Shown here in pieces: positions 4,858 through 10,876 of a stretch of 10,996 nt of DNA. The stretch covers positions 1-10,996 of the forward strand of contig CAYPHJ010000131.1 in the NCBI GenBank assembly GCA_964410485.1, given 5' to 3'. The number at the start of each line of letters is the position of its first letter. Position 1 is the stretch's first letter. The notes under the pieces are model-generated. The model saw nothing but the letters and a program-made list of their open reading frames with translations, had not been told where the DNA came from and did not search any database. This stretch comes from CAYPHJ01 sp964410485. GTDB lineage: Bacteria; Desulfobacterota; Binatia; UBA9968. Both the position numbers and the translations under genes were made by a program.

Positions 4858-5643
4858 CTAGCCATACGATTCAATTATTCGGCTCAATGTGCCGTCTTTG
4901 CGCGCTTCCATGACCGCTTTGTCGAACCTTTCAAGAATTGCGCTGACACCTTTGTATGTTTTACGAATGCCAAGGTGAAACCCCGGCTGAGGCGAGAACA
5001 ATACTTCATCGAGTTTGTCGCGAATCCCAGCGGCGCGTGCGTGATATCGCCAAACCGCGCTCGGTGTGACTGTAATGTCGGTATGCTGGGCGACAATCTT
5101 CTGCAGCAGCTGTTCCACGTCAGCGGCGATGTCAACTTTCATCCCTTTAAAAAGCGTCTCGAGTCGCGAATCGCCAGCGTAGGTCCCGATGCCAAAATTC
5201 TTTAAATCATCCTGTGTTTTTATCTTTCTTATCGCCTCCGCCTTGGGATTGTTTTTGGCGAATACAACGACTCGTTCTGGATTCACAAGCTCTTCGCGGC
5301 TGAAGTTGGCGTATTCCCGGCGCACGTCAGTCACGAGGGTGCAAAACGCGTCCGCTTTACCTTCCCTCACCTCGCGTTGCGCGTGCTCCCACGGCAACCC
5401 GCGGTGGGTAAGCCCAACGCCGCAGCGGCGGCCAAGCACCTCGTCCAAAGCGTCGATCATGATCCCCGTCGCGGTACCGTCCTTCCGGAAAAAGCTGAAG
5501 GGAGCGTAATCGTTATAGTAGTTCACCTTCAAAGATAATGACTGGGCTTTGGCGATACGCGAGAAGCCAAAGGATACCGTTGTAGCGGCTGCTAGTAACA
5601 GCAGAGACCGCCTGGACATCGATGTTGATTTTATTTGATGCAT
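4858..5643 (-). CDS. Extracellular solute-binding protein, family 3 (amino-acid type)
   Basis: A periplasmic binding protein of the SBP_bac_3 family, which usually carries amino acids or related small molecules to ABC importers. From the chosen start it has 261 residues. The signal region contains SRRSLLLLAAATTVSFGF and ends RIAKAQ, a twin-arginine-like motif with a likely cut after AKA. The mature protein begins LSLKVNYYNDYAPFSFF, then DGTATGIMIDALDEV, GLPWEHAQREVREGKADAF, and a second lobe ITVTPSAVWRYHARA with LHLGIRKxY-like FHLGIRKTYKG. Three in-frame ATGs are possible (5682, 5643, 5619). The middle one is preferred because AAGGAACAGGG precedes it, but the choice is uncertain. No ABC partner genes are nearby. 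The gene is convergent with the PhnD-like fragment, and a piece of it is copied at 9719-9829. Confidence 0.85.
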   Translation of the reverse strand: MHQIKSTSMSRRSLLLLAAATTVSFGFSRIAKAQSLSLKVNYYNDYAPFSFFRKDGTATGIMIDALDEVLGRRCGVGLTHRGLPWEHAQREVREGKADAFCTLVTDVRREYANFSREELVNPERVVVFAKNNPKAEAIRKIKTQDDLKNFGIGTYAGDSRLETLFKGMKVDIAADVEQLLQKIVAQHTDITVTPSAVWRYHARAAGIRDKLDEVLFSPQPGFHLGIRKTYKGVSAILERFDKAVMEARKDGTLSRIIESYG

Positions 5644-5793
5644 GGATCCCTGTTCCTTCGCTATTTTGACTGGGTTTTGCATCGCATCCAGCGGATGTCA
5701 AGAACCTACGGTGTTCCTCTGCGGATCGAGAATCAAAAGATACCCCACGGAATGTTGGCGGCGAGATCAAGAGCGGGGAGCCTATACGGTGAA

Positions 5794-5826
5794 CGCGATT
5801 CCGGGGTGAAACAAGTTAGAATCGCG
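5794..5826. repeat. 8-bp inverted repeat upstream of the family-3 binding protein gene
   Basis: CGCGATTC (5794-5801) and GAATCGCG (5819-5826) form a perfect inverted repeat with a 17-nt loop. It lies in the 180-bp gap between the UPF0175 gene and the binding-protein gene, both on the minus strand. It may be a terminator stem for the TA operon or an operator. No U-run follows. Confidence 0.4.
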
Positions 5827-5860
5827 GTGCCCTTCGAAAATACGACATCTAAAGCACGCC

Positions 5861-6145
5861 TCATTTCATGGCTCTCAAGCTCTCCAAAACGTCTCTGGAC
5901 CGAATGTTCCCTTTGACTCCCATTTCCGACAGGATGTCCATGGTGTCGGAGAGAGGGAGCTTTAGTAGTCTGGCAGCTTCGCGAAGCGTGAGCTTTCCCT
6001 GTTCGTAAGACCTGGCGACGTAGCACTCGAACCCGATGCGAGTCAGCTTTCGAAGTGATTGACTCTTTTCGATTTTTTCGGACCTGGCCACATACTCAAT
6101 AGCCTTCTCGATGTCCTCCGGAATTCTCAACGATTTGACGTTCAT
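5861..6145 (-). CDS. UPF0175-family antitoxin-like protein
   Basis: A 94-residue protein. The first 45 residues (NVKSLRIPEDIEKAIEYVAR, then RKLTRIGFECYVA) look like a ribbon-helix-helix DNA-binding part. Residues about 49-66 (EQGKLTLREAARLLKLPL) and the following MDILSEMGV form the helix-turn-helix-like UPF0175 core, normally read as (E)GxxSxxEAAxLLGLS. UPF0175 proteins are commonly encoded beside PIN-domain proteins and are taken to be their antitoxins. Its ATG overlaps the stop of the PIN gene as ATGA, so translation is coupled. The order here is toxin first, antitoxin second, the reverse of the two Phd/VapC modules. Confidence 0.82.
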   Translation of the reverse strand: MNVKSLRIPEDIEKAIEYVARSEKIEKSQSLRKLTRIGFECYVARSYEQGKLTLREAARLLKLPLSDTMDILSEMGVKGNIRSRDVLESLRAMK

Positions 6146-6612
6146 CTTCTTTCCTCGAGTAACAATCGTATTGTGCCGTATTCCTCATCACTGATGAATT
6201 GACTCAACTGATCGAGATTCCTTAGAGCTGTTTCCCGGCTAACGAGCCCTCTGTGTTGCAGAGAGTAAAGAACAACACCCGGCAAAACAAAAGGGACATT
6301 GGCCGCTTTGAGCAGGCGTACCAATTTCTTATCGTCCGTGGCCACGGCGTCATAGCTTCCACTCTGAAAAGTTCTCACAAGGGCCTCATCTCCCGTCCTT
6401 TCAGAGGAGACTCGACCTGCCACTTGCAATGTTTTAGCCACAATATTTTTTTCCACCACAGCTGCATCGGGATGCCCCTTCTTCTTCCCGACATCTACGA
6501 CCTCTCGCCTAACCAGTTCCGGTATGACAACTGTATCATGGCTCACAACCAATTCTTTCAGTCCTGCCTTGACCAGCTTGATCAGGCAATCCGCATCCAT
6601 CAAAAGTCGCAC
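6142..6612 (-). CDS. PIN-domain putative toxin paired with UPF0175
   Basis: A 156-residue PIN-like RNase candidate. It starts VRLLMDADCLIKLVKAGLKE (first strand and Asp), continues with VVIPELVRREVVD (Glu in the second motif), RTGDEALVRTF (third acid) and YDAVATDDKKL (fourth acidic site), and has a helical extension of about 45 residues from LPGVVLYSLQ to the end. All four acidic positions are present, so it should be able to bind metal, unlike the toxin at 584-970. The start is GTG (6610-6612); a later ATG at 6598-6600 would remove most of the first strand. The predicted promoter leaves almost no leader and there is no ribosome-binding site, so it may be translated from a leaderless mRNA. 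Confidence 0.8.
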   Translation of the reverse strand: MRLLMDADCLIKLVKAGLKELVVSHDTVVIPELVRREVVDVGKKKGHPDAAVVEKNIVAKTLQVAGRVSSERTGDEALVRTFQSGSYDAVATDDKKLVRLLKAANVPFVLPGVVLYSLQHRGLVSRETALRNLDQLSQFISDEEYGTIRLLLEERR

Positions 6613-6619
6613 GTATCTT

Positions 6620-6648
6620 AATGTAAGCTAACAACTACACACCGTCAA
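6620..6648 (-). promoter_or_regulatory. Promoter of the PIN/UPF0175 operon, predicted leaderless
   Basis: On the minus strand, TTGACG (6643-6648) is followed after 17 nt by TACATT (6620-6625), and the GTG start codon comes only 7 nt later. The -10 hexamer and spacing are the same as in the second TA module. A TTAGCTTA stretch (minus strand, 6624-6631) overlaps the -10 and resembles the TTAGCTAA dyads of the other two TA promoters. Confidence 0.58.
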
Positions 6649-6682
6649 GTGAAGCTGGACCGCAGGGACAAGAGATAGGTGC

Positions 6683-6696
6683 CGGGGCAAGCCCCG
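6683..6696. terminator. GC-rich stem with CAAG loop
   Basis: CGGGG (6683-6687), a CAAG tetraloop and CCCCG (6692-6696) make a compact stem. It lies upstream of the TA promoter and downstream of no plus-strand gene. No U-run is present on either strand, so its role is unclear. Confidence 0.25.
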
Positions 6697-6981
6697 CCCA
6701 TTTCATCCGAAGAGCTAGTCGACTCATCGGGGTCCACCCATTGGCGCATTAATTCATTTCCTTTCACCAGCTCCCGCTCTCAACCTCCCGGGTCATCAAA
6801 GGATTCATTGCAAACCAGAACGGGCACATGCCGCGCTCTTGTCTAGCGACCTTGATTTGGATTAATACGGATGCACAAAGGTCCCATTCCGGGTGTTCGT
6901 TAAAACAGCAGCGTCCGAAAAGACACTCTGGAGTAACCTAAACCACACACACGAAAATTCCTTTGTACTACTCTGTTCGTG

Positions 6982-6993
6982 ACAAACGTTTGT
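6982..6993. promoter_or_regulatory. 12-bp perfect palindrome, candidate operator
   Basis: ACAAACGTTTGT equals its own reverse complement. It lies 288 bp upstream of the nucleotidase start. It could be a regulator binding site; no factor can be named. Confidence 0.35.
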
Positions 6994-7100
6994 AAATTCG
7001 TGGAGTGTTTCACGATCTTTACGCTCGCCCACAGAGTATGAAAATGGAGGCAGCCCATCACCCTCCAATGCCCATATCGAGAAGGTTCGGCATTTCTCTG

Positions 7101-7190
7101 CCCCTCGCTACGCGCTTCGCGCTACTCGGGGAATCGGAAGGGGGTGCCGTGTCCCCGAGTAGCGATCTTCCGAGATCGCGTATCGAGGGG
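7101..7190. repeat. Large imperfect inverted repeat with nested stems
   Basis: The left arm (7101-7131) and right arm (7153-7190) are inverted relatives. CCCCGAGTAGCG (7153-7164) is the exact complement of 7120-7131, and the outer ends carry CCCCTCG against CGAGGGG. The arm centres differ. The right arm contains its own perfect stem, GCGATCT (7162-7168) and AGATCGC (7173-7179), around a TCCG loop. The left arm centre reads CGCGCTTCGCG, also partly self-complementary. The structure lies 90 bp before the nucleotidase ATG and could be a cruciform, an attenuator or a REP-like element. Confidence 0.65.
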
Positions 7191-7280
7191 GTGCGGCGCT
7201 GCGGAGCATACGCGGGTGACCACTCTGGGGGTCCCTTCACTCCCTCTCCACCCCTAGCCAAATTTTCGTAGGAGACAGTC

Positions 7281-9101
7281 ATGATTAAACTATCATCTAG
7301 AGGCGTCCTCGGTCTCGCTGTTTCGGTGATCGTGGCGCTGCTGTTCTTTCGAGCTGACCCCATCTCGGCCGCGGCAGCACCCGAACCACGAGTGGATTTC
7401 TGGCTCACCATCCTGCACAACAACGACAGTGAGTCAGCCTTGATTAACCTCGGCCCTGAGCTAGAAGACTTCGGCGGAGTTGCGCGCTTCAAGACCTTAG
7501 TAGACAAACTCAAGCGGAACGCCACACGGAACCAACCTCCAAAAACGCAACTTGGGGCCAAACGGGGTGTGATCATGGTATCGTCCGGCGATAATTTCCT
7601 GGCTGGGCCGGAATTCGGCATTAGCTTGGACAGAGGTGTGCCGTTTTTTGATACCATCGCCATGGACCTGATCGGTTATAGTGCCGTGGCCATTGGCAAC
7701 CACGACTTTGATTTCGGCCCTGACGTGCTGGCCGACTTCATCGACGGTTACCACAGGACCCAGCCCCCTTACCTGAGCGCCAATCTGGATTTTTCCGCGG
7801 AGCCGCGCCTCGAGGCGCTGTTCGACCAAGGAAAGATCGCCAAAAGCGCCGTGGTCAAGGAGCGCGGCGAGCTAATTGGCATCATCGGCGCTGTTACGCC
7901 GGAGCTGCGCTTCATTTCCAGCCCGCGTAACGTGATCGTCCTTGAAGACTTGGCGGCAGCCGTACTGGCTGAAGTAGACAAACTTGAATCCGTGGGCATT
8001 AACAAGATCCTGCTGATCAGCCATCAGCGCGCTATTCAGGAAGACCTTTCGCTGCTCTCTATGCTGCGCGGGATTGACGTGATGGCGGCCGGGGGCGGAG
8101 GCGAGGTGCTGGCTAATCCCGGTGACCTGCTGGTGCCTGGCGACACGATATTTGGTCCATACCCCATATTCGCTTCTGACAGCACCGGCAAGTCCATCCC
8201 GGTTGTTACTACCGCGGGAAATTATGCTTACGTAGGCCGGTTAGTGGTGGGTTTCGACAAGTTCGGCAATGTAGTCATGGTGGACGGGGAGAAAAGCGGC
8301 CCGATGCGCGTGGCGGGTGGTGATCATCCCGATGCCGTGGAACCTGATCTCCAAATGCAGAGCCTGGTGATCGAGCCATTGGCGGACGCCCTTCAAGAAC
8401 TAGCGGCAACGGTCATAGGAACCAGCGAGGTTGAGCTCGATGGGCGGCGACCCTTGATACGCACGGAGGAGACCAACGAAGGCAATCTAGTCGCCGACTC
8501 GCTCCGGTGGCAAGCGGCGGAACTGGCATTTATCTTCGGAGTTTCACCCCCGGACGTGGCCCTGCAGAACGGCGGGGGTATCCGCAACGACTCGATTATC
8601 CCGGCAGGTGATCTTAGTGTCCTGGACACTTTCAGCATGCTGCCGTTCCCGAACTTCGTCAGCGTGGTGGAGAATATCACGCGTGAACAGTTCAAGGAGA
8701 TCCTGGAGAACGCCGTTTCGCGGGTAGAGTCTGTTGACGGGCGGTTTGCACAGATTTCTGGCTTCCAGTTTGAGTGGGATCCGACGGGCACGGCGCAGTT
8801 GCTGGACTCTGATCTGAACGTGGTAACCCCCGGATCGCGCGTGCTAGAGGTGATCCTTGAGAACGGTACGGTCATTGTCTCTGGCGGCGTGGTGCTGGCT
8901 GGCCCAAGTCTGACGATCGCCACCATTGACTTTCTAGCGCGCGGAGGTGACCAATACCCGTTTCGGGGTGCTCCTTTCACCACACTGGGGGTGACCTATC
9001 AGCAGGCCCTGCGGAATTATATCGAGGACGGCCTGGGTGGGGCGGTCCGGGCAAGCGACTACCCGTCTGGTGGTGAGGGGAGGATCACCAGGTTACCATA
9101 A
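7281..9101 (+). CDS. Secreted bifunctional metallophosphatase/5'-nucleotidase
   Basis: A 606-residue UshA-related enzyme expected to remove phosphate from extracellular nucleotides. Residues 1-31 form a signal peptide. The metallophosphatase half carries ILHNNDSES (44-52), SSGDN (101-105), GNHDFDFG (139-146), ISHQ (246-249) and GGGGEVL (271-277), then TTAGNYAYVGRL. The C-terminal 5'-nucleotidase half carries RTEETNEGNLVADSLRW (394-410), LQNGGGIRND (428-437), FPNFVSVVENITREQFKEIL and FLARGGDQYPF, which form the nucleoside pocket. Relative to classic UshA, the NDxH and GHxH/Q metal motifs are NDSE and GGGE. From memory, the same change is seen in a subfamily with an LHNNDGES motif, so it is probably a subfamily trait. 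The ATG is supported by TAGGAG with 6-nt spacing and by the signal peptide. The gene is intact. Codon use is GC-richer than in the IS and TA genes. Neighbouring PhnD-like genes hint at phosphorus scavenging. Confidence 0.93.
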   Translation: MIKLSSRGVLGLAVSVIVALLFFRADPISAAAAPEPRVDFWLTILHNNDSESALINLGPELEDFGGVARFKTLVDKLKRNATRNQPPKTQLGAKRGVIMVSSGDNFLAGPEFGISLDRGVPFFDTIAMDLIGYSAVAIGNHDFDFGPDVLADFIDGYHRTQPPYLSANLDFSAEPRLEALFDQGKIAKSAVVKERGELIGIIGAVTPELRFISSPRNVIVLEDLAAAVLAEVDKLESVGINKILLISHQRAIQEDLSLLSMLRGIDVMAAGGGGEVLANPGDLLVPGDTIFGPYPIFASDSTGKSIPVVTTAGNYAYVGRLVVGFDKFGNVVMVDGEKSGPMRVAGGDHPDAVEPDLQMQSLVIEPLADALQELAATVIGTSEVELDGRRPLIRTEETNEGNLVADSLRWQAAELAFIFGVSPPDVALQNGGGIRNDSIIPAGDLSVLDTFSMLPFPNFVSVVENITREQFKEILENAVSRVESVDGRFAQISGFQFEWDPTGTAQLLDSDLNVVTPGSRVLEVILENGTVIVSGGVVLAGPSLTIATIDFLARGGDQYPFRGAPFTTLGVTYQQALRNYIEDGLGGAVRASDYPSGGEGRITRLP

Positions 9102-9120
9102 CGACAAAACTGTCCTCCCC
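9077..9120. terminator. 8-bp inverted repeat across the nucleotidase stop codon
   Basis: GGGGAGGA (9077-9084) and TCCTCCCC (9113-9120) are perfect inverted copies with a 28-nt loop that contains the TAA stop (9099-9101). It may act in termination or mRNA stability. The loop is long and no U-run follows, so this is a weak call. Confidence 0.3.
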
Positions 9121-9184
9121 CATGCGACTCGCGTTCAGTTTCAGTTGTTAATAAAGCACGGCCCTCCTGAGCCGCTCTGCCGGC

Positions 9185-9715
9185 CTTTGGGAGGATCTCG
9201 CAAAGGCACTTGAGGCGAAACAGGTTGACTTCTACATGGAAAGTCCCTACCCCACGTATGTGATTAACAATGTCCATTTTCTGCCGAAGCTCTTCCTTCA
9301 AAGAAATGGATTCAAACTCTCCGAAAGGACTCAAGCGCGACCGACGGTCTCCAAGGATGAGATCGGATTTATCTTTGCCGGGTCTCACGACGGTGTCGTT
9401 GACTTCGTTCTTGCCAATCGGGTGACGGCCGGAGCATTTAGCGATCATGACTATGCCATGCTCGATGAAAAGAAAAAATCAAACATCGCCGTGCTGGTCC
9501 AGACGGAGCTTCTACCACGCCACCTTTTGTCAGTCCGAACAAGCTTGGCCCCCGAAGTGGCCGACGGACTCCAAACGATTTTACTCTCGATGCATGAGGA
9601 TGCCGAAGGTCGGAAAACCTTGTACAACACCGACGAGACCACGAAGTTCGACCCTCTACCCGGAGGCGAGGTAGTCATGCGGCGCAGGCTCTTGGAAACT
9701 TTTTACTCTCGGTAA
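9185..9715 (+). pseudogene. PhnD-like binding protein, 5'-truncated and internally deleted
   Basis: The frame reads LWEDLAKALEAKQVDFYMESPYPTYVINNV (in two parts, matching residues about 80-108 of the intact PhnD-like protein downstream) and then jumps to HFLPKLFLQRNGFKLSER, matching residues about 160-177. About 51 codons that include the ligand-binding EDPGSTSG motif are missing, and the reading frame is kept across the gap. The rest, GEIGF-like DEIGFIFAGSHDGVVDFVLA, AFSDHDYAMLDEKKKSNIAV and onward to ETFYSR, follows the family. There is no signal peptide or proper start. The ATG at 9236-9238 is the first internal Met and has no ribosome site. The 3' end is the near-identical partner of 4563-4796. 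Confidence 0.85.
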
Positions 9716-9718
9716 AAG
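9485..9718 (+). repeat. Direct repeat, copy B (pairs with 4563-4796)
   Basis: This is the second copy of the PhnD-like 3' end, differing from copy A at 7 of about 234 positions. Beyond 9718 the copies part. Copy A runs into a 60-bp spacer with a hairpin, while copy B jumps directly into sequence from inside the family-3 binding protein gene. Confidence 0.92.
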
Positions 9719-9829
9719 GCCGAGGTGGAACCCGGGCTGAGGGGAAAAAATACTTCATCGAGTTTGTCGCGAATCCCAGCGGCGCGCGCGTGATATCGCC
9801 AGACCGCACTCCGTGTGACTGTAATGTCG
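9719..9829 (-). pseudogene. Internal fragment of the family-3 binding protein gene
   Basis: Positions 9719-9829 match 4969-5080, with about a dozen differences and a one-base length change. On the minus strand it still reads DITVTRSAVWRYHARAAGIR followed by DKLDEVFFPLSPG, against DITVTPSAVWRYHARAAGIR and DKLDEVLFSPQPG in the intact gene. Nothing of the gene remains on either side. The orientation relative to the PhnD-like fragment is the same as in copy A (convergent), so both pieces come from one ancestral cassette with the intervening part deleted. Confidence 0.85.
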
Positions 9830-9949
9830 CACATGGTTTACAAGTATCGGCGACGAGAAGACCGGCATGCTTGCCGCCGCTTTACGCTGCTTGCGCGGAT
9901 CACCGCTTCGCAGTAAGAAAGGCTGGGTTCCCCCATCAGGAGGGTACAT
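9830..9949 (+). other. Leader region of the intact PhnD-like gene
   Basis: After the duplicated fragment ends, about 120 bp lead to the next gene. I see no known riboswitch. The last part contains TTCCCCC, ATCA and GGAGGG, so the strong ribosome-binding site AGGAGGG (9938-9944, 5 nt before the ATG) can pair partly with the upstream C-run, with one mismatch. This might modulate translation, but the stem is short. Confidence 0.4.
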
Positions 9950-10876
9950 ATGCGTAGATTCGCCGTCGTTTCTGCAATAACCATCCTTCTCATTGACGTC
10001 CTCCTGGCCTCCAGCGTGGCGGCGCAAGCTCCTCGAAAAACGGAACTAAAGACGATTACTCTAGGAATCGCCTCGGAAATTCACCAGACAGAAATCGAGG
10101 CGTATTTTCGGGACTTTATCCACTATGTGGCGAGGAGGCTTTCCTCTCCTTCGCAAACGGAGGCGAGGATTGTTGTCGTCCCTACCCAGTTTCGGCTCGC
10201 CAGTCTTCTCACCGAGAGGAGAGTCGATTTCTACATGGAGAGTCCCTACCCTACCTACTTAATCAATAATGTGTACGGCGCCGGGAAGTTTCTCCTGAGG
10301 CGTTGGAAAGGGGGTATGGCAGAATACCACGCCCTTATTTTCACGCAGCGAAACAGCGAAACGAAGCGGCTCGACGACCTACGCGGAAAGATCATCGCAT
10401 TTGAAGATCCCGGATCGACTTCAGGCTATTTTCTTCCGCGACTGTTGCTTTCCAAGAGAGGTTTCAAACTTTCGCAAAAACCCGGAATCGGAGCGAAGGT
10501 TGCTCCCGGTGAAGTCGGTTACATTTTTGCATACGCGCAGGACAAACTCGTCGATCTGGTCCTCACAGGTCAGGCGGCGGCCGGAGCTTTTAGCAACGAC
10601 GACTATGCCGCTCTTGACGAGAAAAAAAAATCCAACATGATCATCTTGGCGGAAACCGATACCTTGCCACGCCATCTTCTTTCTATCCGAAGAGATTTCC
10701 CGCCCAGCGTGGCCAACCGCTTGCAGAAGATTCTTCTGTCGATGCATGAAGATCCCGAAGGGCGGCTGATACTCGAAAAAATGGACGGGACGACCAAGTT
10801 CGACACCCTACCGGGAGGCGAGCTAGCGATGCGACACAAATTAAGGGACACCTTTTCCACTCCGGAAAAAAAGTAG
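9950..10876 (+). CDS. phnD: PhnD-like phosphate/phosphite/phosphonate-type binding protein
   Basis: A 308-residue periplasmic binding protein. Residues 1-26 are a signal peptide (MRRFAVVSAITILLIDVLLA, then SSVAAQA). The mature part shows LGIASEIHQTEIEAYFRDF, VDFYMESPYP (92-101), YHALIFTQRNS, LRGKIIAFEDPGSTSG (144-159) and GAFSNDDYAAL (212-222), then LPRHLLSIRR and ILLSMHEDPEGR. The ESPYP and DPGSTSG motifs line the ligand pocket in PhnD-family proteins. The family binds phosphonates, phosphite or other small anions; the ligand here cannot be told. The ATG has an excellent AGGAGGG ribosome site 5 nt upstream. No PhnC/PhnE genes are visible. It is a diverged paralogue of the two pseudogenes at 4550-4793 and 9185-9715, and is the only intact copy in the window. 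Confidence 0.9.
   Translation: MRRFAVVSAITILLIDVLLASSVAAQAPRKTELKTITLGIASEIHQTEIEAYFRDFIHYVARRLSSPSQTEARIVVVPTQFRLASLLTERRVDFYMESPYPTYLINNVYGAGKFLLRRWKGGMAEYHALIFTQRNSETKRLDDLRGKIIAFEDPGSTSGYFLPRLLLSKRGFKLSQKPGIGAKVAPGEVGYIFAYAQDKLVDLVLTGQAAAGAFSNDDYAALDEKKKSNMIILAETDTLPRHLLSIRRDFPPSVANRLQKILLSMHEDPEGRLILEKMDGTTKFDTLPGGELAMRHKLRDTFSTPEKK

Larger units (their letters stand above)
6649..7280. other. Long non-coding stretch with several dyads
   Basis: No frame here resembles a known protein, and no tRNA or known riboswitch pattern was recognised. What can be seen: a short GC hairpin (6683-6696), a 12-bp palindrome (6982-6993), a large imperfect inverted repeat (7101-7190), and a clear ribosome site, TAGGAG, 6 nt before the nucleotidase ATG. 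No promoter for the nucleotidase gene could be placed with confidence. Confidence 0.6.

Noticed and set aside
7058..7663. 201-codon minus-strand frame over the nucleotidase 5' end
   Set aside because: It runs through the inverted repeat and antisense to a clear gene, and its composition is Ser/Pro/Arg-rich as expected of a shadow.
8393..8983. 196-codon minus-strand frame inside the nucleotidase
   Set aside because: It is a Ser/Thr/Arg-rich antisense shadow without motifs.
9830..9949. Riboswitch upstream of the PhnD-like gene
   Set aside because: I compared it mentally with c-di-GMP, fluoride and cobalamin consensus patterns and found no match.
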